This document shows, in pieces, positions 7,995-16,303 of a stretch of 64,000 nucleotides of DNA; position 1 is the first letter of the stretch, and the number at the start of each line of letters is the position of its first letter. The notes beneath the pieces were generated by a model. That model was not told the DNA's origin. It made no database searches and saw only the letters and a list, made by a program, of their open reading frames with translations. Source of the stretch: Paenibacillus humicola (GTDB taxonomy: Bacteria; Bacillota; Bacilli; Paenibacillales; Paenibacillaceae); NCBI RefSeq assembly GCF_028826105.1, contig NZ_JAQGPL010000001.1, positions 5,525,501 to 5,589,500 on the forward strand, in the 5' to 3' direction. The position numbers and the translations under genes are program-made.

Positions 7995-8762
7995 ATGGCG
8001 GAAGACGCACACAATATTCAATTTCCCCAAATTGTATCCCGAGAAGAATGGCTTATTGCCCGCAAGGATCTTCTAATCAAAGAGAAGGAGGCCACCCGGG
8101 CAAGAGATGCATTGAATTCTGCGCGGCGCCGGCTCCCCATGGTTAAAATTGAAAAAACGTACGTCTTCGATGGGCCGGACGGCAGAGTCAGCCTGCCGGA
8201 CTTGTTCGACGGCCGTTCTCAGCTCATCGTCGGCCATTTTATGTTCGATCCGAGCTGGGAGAGGGGCTGCCCGGGCTGCTCGGCCGGCGCTGACGAAATG
8301 TCCGACGGCCTCTTTAAACATTTACATGCCCGCGACACCGCTTTCGTTTACATTTCACGCGCTCCACTGGAAAAAATAGAAGCCTACAAGACTCGGAAGG
8401 GCTGGCGATTCCCTTGGTACTCCTCACACGGAAACGACTTTAATTATGATTTCCACGTTACGCTGGACGAGCGTGTCGCTCCGGTCGAGTACAATTACCG
8501 GACCAAGGCGGAGTACGAGCAGTTGGGCAAGCCATTACAAGTCGGTACGGGGAAGTCCATCGAGTTACCGGGACGAAGCTGTTTTCTCCGGTTCGGAGAC
8601 GATGTTTTTCACACCTACTCCGTTTACGCCCGCGGTCTCGAACAGGCTGGCGGGGCTTATTATTTCCTGGATGAGACTGCGCTCGGCCGGCAAGAAAATT
8701 GGGAAGAACCGCAAGGACGCGCGAGCGCAGTTCGCGGCTCGAACCCAAGTTTTTCGGATTGA
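7995..8762 (+). CDS. DUF899 thioredoxin-like protein
   Basis: This 255-residue cytoplasmic protein belongs to the DUF899 family, which has a thioredoxin-like fold. Family landmarks include the N-terminal REEWLIARKDLL, the strand block KTYVFDGPDGRVSLPDLFDG, and the cysteine motif RGCPGCS where peroxiredoxins and thioredoxins carry active-site cysteines. The sequence FYISRAPLEKI-like segment and KGWRFPWYSSHGNDFNYDF are also typical. The enzymatic role is not established for the family. AAAGGAG lies about ten bases before the ATG. It stands alone, ending at a shared bidirectional terminator. Confidence 0.88.
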   Translation: MAEDAHNIQFPQIVSREEWLIARKDLLIKEKEATRARDALNSARRRLPMVKIEKTYVFDGPDGRVSLPDLFDGRSQLIVGHFMFDPSWERGCPGCSAGADEMSDGLFKHLHARDTAFVYISRAPLEKIEAYKTRKGWRFPWYSSHGNDFNYDFHVTLDERVAPVEYNYRTKAEYEQLGKPLQVGTGKSIELPGRSCFLRFGDDVFHTYSVYARGLEQAGGAYYFLDETALGRQENWEEPQGRASAVRGSNPSFSD

Positions 8763-8814
8763 ACCGCCGACCGCCGCACGCCGAACCCGCAGACGTAAAG
8801 CTTCCATCATGAAG

Positions 8815-8858
8815 AAAAAAATGCCCTTTGACCGCCGAAAAACGGCAAGGGCATTTTC
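8815..8858. terminator. Bidirectional terminator between convergent genes
   Basis: ATGCCCTT and AAGGGCAT flank an inner CCG/CGG pair. There is an A-run on the left and a TTTTCT run on the right, so the structure can end both the DUF899 gene and the leftward VOC gene. Confidence 0.75.
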
Positions 8859-8905
8859 TATGTCGCCAGGGACCTGCCATGCACCGAGCAGCCAAGTGAC
8901 CTACA

Positions 8906-9820
8906 TTATCCCTTGAATGCTCTTTGCAGCTCCGCAAGATCCAATTTTTTCATTTTAAGAAAAGCCTTCGTTACTCGCGCGATTTGCTCCGGCGTCCCCT
9001 TGCCCATCATCTCGTCCATCTCGCTCGGCGCAATTTGCCAGGACAGTCCAAACCGATCCTTCAGCCAGCCGCATTGCTCGGCCTCGGGAACCGCCGAGAG
9101 CTTGTCCCAATAGTAATCCATCTCTTTTTGATTGTCGCAATAAACCATGAAAGAGACGGCTTCGTTAAAGCTGAAGGAATGCTCTCTCGCACTGTCCATT
9201 GCGGCAAACCATTGATTCTCAAGCATGAAATCAGAGAACATGACGGTTCCTTCTCTGTCCGGTTCCATGCCTTGAGGGTAACGGGCCATCAGGCCCTGCT
9301 TTGAGTTCTGAAATACGGATGAATAAAAATGAATCGCTTCTTCCGCCTGGCCGCATTTATCGCCGGTAAACATGAGCGACGGCATGATCGCAGGCCGTTC
9401 TTCACCCTCCGGATCGGTAACGATTAACTGCCAGGACAAACCATACTTATCTTGAATCCAGCCATACCGCTCACTGAACGGATATTTATCGAGCGGCATT
9501 AACGCCGTGCCGCCTTCGGACAATTTGTTCCAAACCTGATTGATGTGTTCGCTCGCGTCCTTGTCTCGAGATGGGTCGAAATGAACGATGAAAGACACCG
9601 ACGGATTGAACTTGAAAAATGGACCTGCGCTGATTGCCATAAACTTCTGGCCCCACAGCTCAAAAGAGACGAGATCGGAGTCGCCGGAAGGAGTGTCGCG
9701 GAGAGTTGTTCGATTCGTAATTGCGGAGTCCGGGAATAGGGAAGTATAAAACTCCGCCGCTTCATTCGCCTCCTTGTCATACCATAAATGCGGAACGATG
9801 GTTTGGATTGTTTTTGTCAT
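8906..9820 (-). CDS. VOC-family (PhnB/glyoxalase-like) protein with two domains
   Basis: This 304-residue protein contains two tandem PhnB-like VOC domains. The first spans about residues 5-135 (VPHLWYDKEANEAAEFYTSLF to YGWIQDKYGLSWQLI). The second spans about 150-270 (PSLMFTGDKCGQAEEAIHFYSSVF to CGWLKDRFGLSWQIA). Such proteins include glyoxalase/bleomycin-resistance-like enzymes and proteins annotated as 3-demethylubiquinone methyltransferase-like. The substrate cannot be told from sequence. I chose the ATG at 9820 because AGGGGG lies seven bases before it; an earlier in-frame ATG at 9847 has no ribosome site. Confidence 0.88.
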   Translation of the reverse strand: MTKTIQTIVPHLWYDKEANEAAEFYTSLFPDSAITNRTTLRDTPSGDSDLVSFELWGQKFMAISAGPFFKFNPSVSFIVHFDPSRDKDASEHINQVWNKLSEGGTALMPLDKYPFSERYGWIQDKYGLSWQLIVTDPEGEERPAIMPSLMFTGDKCGQAEEAIHFYSSVFQNSKQGLMARYPQGMEPDREGTVMFSDFMLENQWFAAMDSAREHSFSFNEAVSFMVYCDNQKEMDYYWDKLSAVPEAEQCGWLKDRFGLSWQIAPSEMDEMMGKGTPEQIARVTKAFLKMKKLDLAELQRAFKG

Positions 9821-9918
9821 CGTATTCCCCCTAATCTTCCGATTCATTTTTTATTTAGTGTACCACTATTGTTCGGTTTCCATTTCTTATCGATTGCTGA
9901 AAAATATTGCTCCTTTAT

Positions 9919-10325
9919 TTACCATCCCATACGTTGCTTCAGCGAAGCGATTTGCGCCAAGCGGCGAAACGAATGTGCACGGCTTCCAAGAGTCTCAGGG
10001 AAGGTTCAAGCGGCAGTTGATAATCGCTCAGCTCCGCCCACACATCCTCCCGGTATGAACTTGCTGCCGGATGATCCTCCGTCAGCGCTCTTTTGAACCG
10101 AATAAAGGCGTTCATACCGTTATCAGCCATATGGTGAACGACCTGACGGATCGTCCAGCCTCCTGGACGGTAGGGAGAACGCAGCTGTTCCTCGGTCAGG
10201 TTTGCCACCGTCAACCGAAGGATCTCTCCCGTTCTCACAAGCTCCTCGATCCATCTGTTCCGCTGTTCTGGAGTCGGATCTTGAACGGGCGCAAATTTCC
10301 CGATCGGATAACGAAGTTCATCCAT
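9919..10325 (-). pseudogene. Decayed YfiT/BstA-like DinB-family gene (internal deletion)
   Basis: The reading frame gives a normal YfiT start (LRYPIGKF, then DPTPEQRNRWIEEL) and the first metal-binding region (GGWTIRQVVHHMADNGMNAF). It stops after LLEAVHIRFAAWRKSLR at 9939, about 40 residues early. In the next frame the DNA just past the junction reads RRLAQIASLKQRMGW followed by a stop. This matches the normal C-terminus of YfiT (IAHITELSRRMGW in the Bacillus protein, recalled from memory). About 40 codons carrying the C-terminal histidine ligands have therefore been deleted and the frame shifted. The original product would have been a metal-dependent bacillithiol transferase-like protein. 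The ATG at 10325 has GAGGGG upstream. Confidence 0.8.
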
Positions 10326-10411
10326 CGGCTCATCCCCTCTTTCGCTGATGTGATGCATCTATATTACCATGAAAGTATCACAAAAAACGGAAGAAATTGG
10401 TTTTATTTTAA

Positions 10412-10444
10412 CAAAAACCAGCCCCTCCAAAAGGCTGATTTTTC
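10412..10444 (-). terminator. Possible weak terminator
   Basis: On the leftward strand CAGCC, a nine-base loop and GGCTG are followed by GTTTTTG. The stem is only five pairs, so confidence is modest. It would back up the stronger terminator at 10496. Confidence 0.45.
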
Positions 10445-10495
10445 GCGGCCGTCATGGCTCTCAGACCGTTTTCTTCAACCTATGAACCTTTAATT

Positions 10496-10527
10496 CAAAA
10501 AGGCTGCTTCCCATCCGGGAAGCAGCC
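10496..10527 (-). terminator. Intrinsic terminator of the leftward carbohydrate operon
   Basis: A perfect 11-bp stem (GGCTGCTTCCC, four-base loop, GGGAAGCAGCC) is followed on the leftward strand by TTTTTG. It lies 220 bases past the last gene of the long operon. Confidence 0.85.
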
Positions 10528-10745
10528 AGTCGATGCGCGGCTGCGCGATCAGTGTGGTCTATGCAATCTGTCGCGATCCGTTGCATTATGTCATAAATTG
10601 TTGTATTCCGTCGATATCTGTCGTGGTCCATATACGATGTTGCGTTTTGTTACGATCGGGCACCACCTGAAAGAGGTTTTCCCCCACCCCTCGCACCATG
10701 TTCGACAAAGCATTCCGATTTTGCAAATAATTCCTGTCGATCGGT

Positions 10746-11678
10746 TTAGAAATCGTCCCGTGGGTTCCGCCAGGAATACTGCGGCTCGTACCCCAGCTTC
10801 TCGCGCAGCTTGCGGCACGTAATAAGGCCCTCCGTTCCTTCCAAGCGGGCGGCCATCTCTTTCAGATCAGGCCAGTGGCGTTCGACGACCGTCCGCGTAT
10901 CCTCCCAGTGCCTGCTGTCCGTATGCAGGTAGAACGCTTCGAACAAATCGAGATTGGTCGCCTCAAGCGCCAGCGTGAATGCCTGCGCCGCATCGCGCGG
11001 ATCGATATATTGATGCGTTGTGCCGATCGGCCCGCCGACATGATCCGGACGCGCTTCCGGCGTAATATTATATTTGTACATCTCGCGCTGGAACGGGTAA
11101 TCCACGCCGTTAAGGCGGAAGGCGACGGTCCGAATGCCGTAGGCCAGTCCGAACGCCTTCAACGTTTCCTCGTTGATGAGCTTGGACAGGCTGTAGGAAT
11201 CCTCCGGCCGCAGCGGATGCTCTTCGTCAATGGGCAAATAATCGACCTGGAACGGCCTCCCGCTGATTCGAAAACCGAGTCCGAGCACATAGTACGTCGA
11301 AGCCGCAACGATGGTCTTCACATGGAATCGGCGGGCCGCATCCATCAGGTAATAAGTTCCCATCGCGTTCACCCGCATCGTCTCGTCTTCCGGCATGCGC
11401 TGAATGCGGACGCGTCCGGGCTGCAGCGTCGTATCGTGCGTAATGGCTCCGAGATGGACAATCGCGTCCGCACCGGATATGTGGATCGCGCGCATATTGT
11501 CCTCGAGCGACGTCAAGTTTCCTTTAATAAACCGGACTCCCTTCGGAAAATGCTCCGGATCGGGCGATACGACATCAAACGCCGACACCTGATAATTGCG
11601 CTCCAGCAAATAATCGATGGTAAAGCGGGCCAGACGCCCGGCCCCTCCGGTTACCAGCACGTTTCGGGCTGCCGTCAT
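10746..11678 (-). CDS. NAD-dependent epimerase/dehydratase (extended SDR)
   Basis: This 310-residue enzyme has the N-terminal dinucleotide-binding motif TGGAGRLA (residues 8-15 region). The catalytic tyrosine and lysine appear in SYSLSK (about residue 158). An acidic residue (FDVV) ends the second strand, favouring NAD over NADP. It belongs to the UDP-sugar epimerase-like extended SDR group and most likely oxidises or epimerises a sugar or sugar acid. AAGGAG lies eleven bases before the ATG at 11678; the GTG four codons earlier overlaps that site. As the last gene of the operon behind two TIM-barrel isomerases, it probably takes part in breaking down the sugar imported by the ABC system. Confidence 0.88.
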   Translation of the reverse strand: MTAARNVLVTGGAGRLARFTIDYLLERNYQVSAFDVVSPDPEHFPKGVRFIKGNLTSLEDNMRAIHISGADAIVHLGAITHDTTLQPGRVRIQRMPEDETMRVNAMGTYYLMDAARRFHVKTIVAASTYYVLGLGFRISGRPFQVDYLPIDEEHPLRPEDSYSLSKLINEETLKAFGLAYGIRTVAFRLNGVDYPFQREMYKYNITPEARPDHVGGPIGTTHQYIDPRDAAQAFTLALEATNLDLFEAFYLHTDSRHWEDTRTVVERHWPDLKEMAARLEGTEGLITCRKLREKLGYEPQYSWRNPRDDF

Positions 11679-11716
11679 CGTTTTTTTCACTCCTTATTTT
11701 AAGTCGGGTCAAACCG

Positions 11717-12598
11717 TTACACGGTCCGAAAGTTGTCGTATCCGAGCCGCTGCAGGTAACGTTTGCTCGTCTCGATCGCCTCAAGCGGCGTCATCATCGG
11801 ATGACCCTTGCGGGTTGCGCTCCACTGATTGCCGTCCAGCTCGACCGAGGCATAATGGCCGTACCCGCGCTCTTCCAAATAGCCGAGGATGCCTGGGATA
11901 TCGACAGCTCCCATGCCGAGCGGCGTGTATCCGAGAAATCCGGTGGGATCGATTTCCTTTCCTTCCGCATCCCGCTGTACCGGTCCGCCGATATAATCCT
12001 TGACATGCACCATGCGAATCAGCTCGTAATACTCCTTGATCAATCGGAACGGGTCGGAGCCTCCCTTGGCGATCTGACCGAGGTCCGGCGCGAAAGCGAC
12101 GACACTCGAATCGACCGCGTTCATGACGCGGTGAATTTCATCCTCCGTCTCGACGGGTGTTCCGGTATGCGGATGAAAGCAGCACAGCAGTCCCTGATCG
12201 GTTATCCGCCTGCCCAATTCGTTTAAGGTCGCTGCGATGGCGTCCATATGCTCTGCGATGGCAAAGCCGCTGCGCTGCAGCATCATGCCGCCGATGACGA
12301 CGACGGGACCGTTAAATTTGTTGTACAATTCGACCCATTCCATCACCTGCCGAATGCCGTCCTCGCGCTTGCCCGGATCGACGAGATCCAAATGGCAGTA
12401 CAGGGACGTCAATTGCAGCCCGCTGCGCTGCACGGCCTCCGGCAGATCGCGTCCGCTGCGCTCCCATTCGTCCAGCACCCAGCCGAACGTTTCCGTTCCC
12501 CAGTAGCCGCACGAGCCGATGGCTTCGATCGCCTGCTGCACCTGGTCGTTATCCCAAGTAATGGCCGTGTGCCCGATCCGGATGTTAGGCTTCGTCAT
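11717..12598 (-). CDS. Sugar phosphate isomerase/epimerase (xylose isomerase-like TIM barrel)
   Basis: This 293-residue protein has the fold of the AP endonuclease 2/IolE family. Typical metal-ligand blocks are visible: CFHPHTGTPVETEDEI, a VAFAPDLGQIAKGG segment with an aspartate, HVKDYIGGP with a metal-binding histidine, and YASVELDG with the glutamate. Members isomerise keto-sugars or dehydrate inosose. The exact substrate is not evident. GGAGG precedes the ATG at 12598, and the start lies 14 bases inside the upstream isomerase gene, so translation is coupled. A second paralogue next door suggests two consecutive steps on the same sugar. Confidence 0.85.
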   Translation of the reverse strand: MTKPNIRIGHTAITWDNDQVQQAIEAIGSCGYWGTETFGWVLDEWERSGRDLPEAVQRSGLQLTSLYCHLDLVDPGKREDGIRQVMEWVELYNKFNGPVVVIGGMMLQRSGFAIAEHMDAIAATLNELGRRITDQGLLCCFHPHTGTPVETEDEIHRVMNAVDSSVVAFAPDLGQIAKGGSDPFRLIKEYYELIRMVHVKDYIGGPVQRDAEGKEIDPTGFLGYTPLGMGAVDIPGILGYLEERGYGHYASVELDGNQWSATRKGHPMMTPLEAIETSKRYLQRLGYDNFRTV

Positions 12599-13544
12599 GG
12601 TTCTCCTCCGCGTTCCTGATTTTCTCTTCAAGCAAATTCTTCATATACCGGATTCCCCGCTCAAAATAGTCGTATTCCTGCTCCAACCGGTCCCGGTCCG
12701 GGTCCCACGCCATCCAGCCCGGCTCGATCAAAAGGTGCAGGCCTTCGGCGCGGGGACTATGCTTCTCGAGAAGATCGACGGCGAGCGACAAATCGACATG
12801 TCCTTCTCCGAGGGCGCACCCCTGCGCGGTCATCGGAATATATCCGCGCACCGGCATATCGACAATGACCATATCTTTCATATGGGTCGTAAACGTATAG
12901 GGTGCCATCGCTTCCATATCGTCCCGCGGATCGCAAAATACCGTAAACCCGTTGGCCGTATCAAGCGCCGCTCCCACGTTCGGAAGGTCCATCCGATCGA
13001 ACAGATACGCCATCTCGCGCCCGGTAAAATCGCAATGATTTTCGACCGCGAGGTCCAGTCCTGCGTCCGCCGCGATTTTCCCCGCCTCGCGCAAAGCCGG
13101 GACCAGAGAGTCCAGATGCTCGCGCACGCCGAGGCTCCGGTTGAAGCGGCTCGTCTTGACGTTCAGCCGGCCGTAGCCGGTCCGCACGACCGGCATGCCG
13201 AGAAGACTCGCCGCCCCGATCGCGTTCACGAACCGCGACCTGGCCTCGGCATCCGCATGGGGGCCGCTTACGCCAAAGGCGCCGGGCGCGGTAAGCTCCA
13301 GCTCCATGCCGAGCGAATCGGCCAGCGCCTTGATTTCGAGCAGCCTGCCCCTATCATCCGGCAGATGCCCGAATCCGATCTGGTGTACCGTGCAGCCCAA
13401 AGCGGCCAGCCGGCGGATTTGCCATTCCGTAATGCCGTCCTTCGGCATGCCTTCAGGCGCCGGATAGAAACCGCCCTGCACGCCGATTTTCATGGAACGG
13501 AGCCTCGTGCCCGCATTCCGGTCCGTTTGCAGCAGATCAGCCAT
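12585..13544 (-). CDS. Sugar phosphate isomerase/epimerase (TIM barrel)
   Basis: This protein of about 319 residues is of the same AP endonuclease 2/xylose isomerase-like family as its downstream neighbour. Visible family blocks are DLAVENHCDFTGREMA with the conserved Glu and His, LPNVGAALDTANG with the metal-binding aspartate, TTHMKDMVIVD, and LLIEPGWMAWD. The ATG at 13544 has AAAGGA about ten bases upstream. The family's usual beginning (MKIGVQGGFY) sits at a later ATG, 13493, so 17 residues at the N-terminus are uncertain. It follows the solute-binding lipoprotein gene after a strong intercistronic hairpin. Confidence 0.83.
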   Translation of the reverse strand: MADLLQTDRNAGTRLRSMKIGVQGGFYPAPEGMPKDGITEWQIRRLAALGCTVHQIGFGHLPDDRGRLLEIKALADSLGMELELTAPGAFGVSGPHADAEARSRFVNAIGAASLLGMPVVRTGYGRLNVKTSRFNRSLGVREHLDSLVPALREAGKIAADAGLDLAVENHCDFTGREMAYLFDRMDLPNVGAALDTANGFTVFCDPRDDMEAMAPYTFTTHMKDMVIVDMPVRGYIPMTAQGCALGEGHVDLSLAVDLLEKHSPRAEGLHLLIEPGWMAWDPDRDRLEQEYDYFERGIRYMKNLLEEKIRNAEENHDEA

Positions 13545-13598
13545 TCGTTCCCCGTCCTTTCCGAATTTGTAAATGAGGAATCGGCATACCGTCACCGC

Positions 13599-13627
13599 AG
13601 CGGGGAGAACTCATCGTTCCCCCCGCT
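13599..13627 (-). other. Intercistronic mRNA hairpin behind the solute-binding protein gene
   Basis: On the leftward strand AGCGGGGGGAAC, a five-base loop and GTTCTCCCCGCT form a 12-bp stem with one G-U pair and no U-run. It lies 17 bases after the solute-binding protein stop and 55 bases before the next start. Such a structure usually protects the 3' end of the abundant binding-protein message rather than ending transcription. Confidence 0.6.
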
Positions 13628-13643
13628 TCGATAACATTGCCGC

Positions 13644-15302
13644 TTACGATTTCCCTTTCCAGTTCTTGTCGTATTCGGTTTGTTGAATCTTGAGGAATTG
13701 GTCGAGCCCGATATTTTTCAGTTCGGACAGATACGTATCCCAATCCTTCTCGATATCCCGGTTGCCGACGATGAAGTCGGCGGTAGCCGCTTCATAATAT
13801 TTCTTCAGATCCTGATGGAGCTGATTGTACTGCTGGGCGGTATCGGGATCGAAGAAGAACTTCGGTACGGAAACCTTTTCCGCGTATTGGTCATAGCCTT
13901 TCGCTGCGTCGTACAGCGAGGTTTCGAGGTCGAATTGACCGGCGGGCAGCTTCGAGCGCGCGTCGGAGCCCCAGCGCTGCCATATGCTGTTGGCGCCGTG
14001 CCAATGCGCTTTCTGCGGGTCCTGCCAAATGTCGCTGCCGATAATCTCGAATTGCGCTTCGCCGCCGTTTGCCGCCACCGTGCCCGACTTCGGCTTATCC
14101 CAATTGACTCCCGGCGTGCCATAACGGCCTCTGGCGTTCGCATCCGCGGTGTATTGAAAATCGATCCATTTGATCGCCGCTTCCTTGTCTTTGACCGATG
14201 CGGGAATCATAAACTTGTACGAGCCAATCTCGCCGTAATCGTTGCGGTATGCATTCTGGAAGCCGCTCGGTCCTTTAAGCGGCATTACGATCTGATAGCG
14301 CAGCCTCGTGGCGTCGTTTGCCGCAAACACGTGCTGCCCGCCGCCGGCCACCGCGCCGACCGTCTCTCCGTTATTCAGCTCGACCGTCTGCTTCATTTGA
14401 TTTTCGTCGTTGGTAAATGCCGCGGGATCGATCAGCCCTTCTTTGTAAAGCTTGTTCAAATAACGCAGGCCGTCCCTCCACTCCGGCGTTGCATAAGCGG
14501 CGACGATTTTGTCGTTTTTGACATACAAGCCGTCGCCGTCAAAATAGGTAAACGCATGCAGGATAAACTGATGGATATTGGCGTACCAGCTCTTAGGCGA
14601 CCCGGTGATGCCGATTTCGTCCGCTTTCCCGTTGCCGTTCGGATCCTTTTCCTTCACCGCCTTCAAATATTGCTCCAATTCGTCCGTCGTCGTGGGCATC
14701 TTCATGTTCAGCTTCTTCAGGAAATCCGAGTTGATCCAGAAACGCATCGCCCGGTCGCAGTTGTAGCAGACCCCGAGCTCCCGCAGTCCGTAAATATGCC
14801 CGTCCGGCGCGGTGACCGACTTTTTCAAATCCGGGTACTGCTCGAACTGCTCCTTGATGTTGGGCGCGTATTTGTCGATCAGGTCCTCGAGCGGAATAAG
14901 CGCGTCTTGTGAGCCGTAAGTCGCCAGGAAGGAATTGTCGGCGCCAAAATCCCCCATGATCACGTCGCCCAGATCGCCCCCGGACGAGAGCTCGAGATTG
15001 AGCTTCTGGATCTTGTCGGCGTCCGGATACAGGTTCCACTTGATTTTGACATGCGTTTGATCCTGCTCCCATGTCGTCAGGTCGTTCTGGCCGTACTCGT
15101 ACGATAACGTGTTCGGCCAGCGCGGCGTCGTCACCGTCAGCGTGGCCAGCTGATCCGAGCCGCCGTCCTTGGACCCTTCCGCAGCGGTGCCGCCTTCGCC
15201 GCCGTTTTGCGTAGACGAGCCGGATTTCGAGCCCGAGCAGGCGCTTACAGCCATCATGACCGCAAGCAGTACAATCCATAAACCGCAGACCCTTTTTCTC
15301 AC
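13644..15302 (-). CDS. Extracellular solute-binding lipoprotein of a carbohydrate ABC transporter (second copy)
   Basis: This 552-residue lipoprotein captures a sugar or oligosaccharide outside the cell for the permeases encoded upstream. A signal peptide ends in the lipobox VSAC (cysteine at about residue 22). A Gly/Ser-rich tether (GSKSGSSTQNGGEGGTA) follows. The mature part has the long LplA/YtcQ type of family 1 binding proteins, with DLGDVIMGDFGADN, GHIYGLRELG and FWINSDFLKKLNMK. I chose GTG at 15302, nine bases after GGGAG; TTG at 15308 is too close to that site. It is the second binding protein in the same operon, the other being at 17334-18659. Confidence 0.9.
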   Translation of the reverse strand: MRKRVCGLWIVLLAVMMAVSACSGSKSGSSTQNGGEGGTAAEGSKDGGSDQLATLTVTTPRWPNTLSYEYGQNDLTTWEQDQTHVKIKWNLYPDADKIQKLNLELSSGGDLGDVIMGDFGADNSFLATYGSQDALIPLEDLIDKYAPNIKEQFEQYPDLKKSVTAPDGHIYGLRELGVCYNCDRAMRFWINSDFLKKLNMKMPTTTDELEQYLKAVKEKDPNGNGKADEIGITGSPKSWYANIHQFILHAFTYFDGDGLYVKNDKIVAAYATPEWRDGLRYLNKLYKEGLIDPAAFTNDENQMKQTVELNNGETVGAVAGGGQHVFAANDATRLRYQIVMPLKGPSGFQNAYRNDYGEIGSYKFMIPASVKDKEAAIKWIDFQYTADANARGRYGTPGVNWDKPKSGTVAANGGEAQFEIIGSDIWQDPQKAHWHGANSIWQRWGSDARSKLPAGQFDLETSLYDAAKGYDQYAEKVSVPKFFFDPDTAQQYNQLHQDLKKYYEAATADFIVGNRDIEKDWDTYLSELKNIGLDQFLKIQQTEYDKNWKGKS

Positions 15303-15395
15303 ATGCAATTTCTCCCTTCAATCTGGTTTATATAATCATCCCGATTGCCCGCCTGAGGCGGACGGATCGGCTGGTTATATCGTTGGCGCAGCCGA

Positions 15396-16292
15396 TCAGC
15401 CCTTGATCGACCCGATCATTACGCCTTTGACGAAATGCTTCTGAACGAACGGGTAGACAAGCCATACCGGCAGGCTGGCGACGATAATGATGGAGAATTT
15501 CACCAGGTCGGCCAGCCCCTGCTTGCGCATCATCGATTCCGGGTCCGTTATCGTCGTCGGGTCGATATCGTTCTGCACCAGAATGTCCCGCAGCACGATT
15601 TGCAGTGGAAAGAGATGGTCGCTCTTCAGAAAAATGAACGCATTAAAATACGAATTCCAATGATAGACGCCGTAAAACAGCACGAGCACCGCCGTAATCG
15701 CTTTGGAGAGCGGCAGCACGATATGCCAGATGAACTTCACGTGCGAGCATCCGTCGATTGCCGCCGCCTCGTACAGCTCCGGGCTGATGCTCGTCTGGTA
15801 GAACGTCCGGGCGATAATGACGTTGAAGACGCTGAGCCCGGCCGGAAGCAGCATGGCCCACCTCGTGTCGATCATATGCAGGTTCTTGATCAGCAGATAG
15901 GTGGGAATCAGCCCGCCGTTAAACAGCATGGTGAACGCGAAAATATACATGATGAGATTCCGCCCGGCCATGCTTTTTCGCGAAAGGGGGTAAGCGGCCA
16001 TAATGGTCAGCGTGATGTTGATGAGCGTCCCTGCGACCGTGTAGATGACCGTATTCGTATAGCCGAGCACGATTCTCGGATCGCGGAAGACGGCCGCATA
16101 GCCCTCCAGCGAGAAATCGACCGGCCACAGAACCACTTTACCCGTGACGACGGCTTCCCTGCCGCTGAATGAAGCGCTAAACACGTAAATCAACGGGTAT
16201 AAGACGACCAGCAGCGCGAACAGCAGCAGCAAATCATTGATCAGGTAAAAGGTTTTGTCCGATCGGGACAGCGCCAATTTCGATTCCTTCAT
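15396..16292 (-). CDS. Carbohydrate ABC transporter permease, YtcP/LplC type
   Basis: This 298-residue inner-membrane permease of the MalG-like family has six hydrophobic segments. The cytoplasmic EAA loop that docks on the ATPase reads ELYEAAAIDGCSHVKFIWHIVLPLS. The C-terminus ends in HFVKGVMIGSIKG, typical of YtcP/LplC proteins. AGGAGG lies seven bases before the ATG at 16292, and the gene overlaps the stop region of the other permease. No ATPase is encoded nearby, as is usual for these systems, which share an MsmK/MsmX-type ATPase encoded elsewhere. Confidence 0.93.
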   Translation of the reverse strand: MKESKLALSRSDKTFYLINDLLLLFALLVVLYPLIYVFSASFSGREAVVTGKVVLWPVDFSLEGYAAVFRDPRIVLGYTNTVIYTVAGTLINITLTIMAAYPLSRKSMAGRNLIMYIFAFTMLFNGGLIPTYLLIKNLHMIDTRWAMLLPAGLSVFNVIIARTFYQTSISPELYEAAAIDGCSHVKFIWHIVLPLSKAITAVLVLFYGVYHWNSYFNAFIFLKSDHLFPLQIVLRDILVQNDIDPTTITDPESMMRKQGLADLVKFSIIIVASLPVWLVYPFVQKHFVKGVMIGSIKG

Positions 16293-16303
16293 CGCTCGTC
16301 CTC

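Larger units (their letters stand above)
10328..10745. other. Intergenic region with two leftward hairpins
   Basis: No gene is supported here. The only structures I see are the hairpins at 10412-10444 and 10496-10527. The stretch 10540-10740 between the second hairpin and the end of the epimerase gene shows nothing recognisable. Confidence 0.5.
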
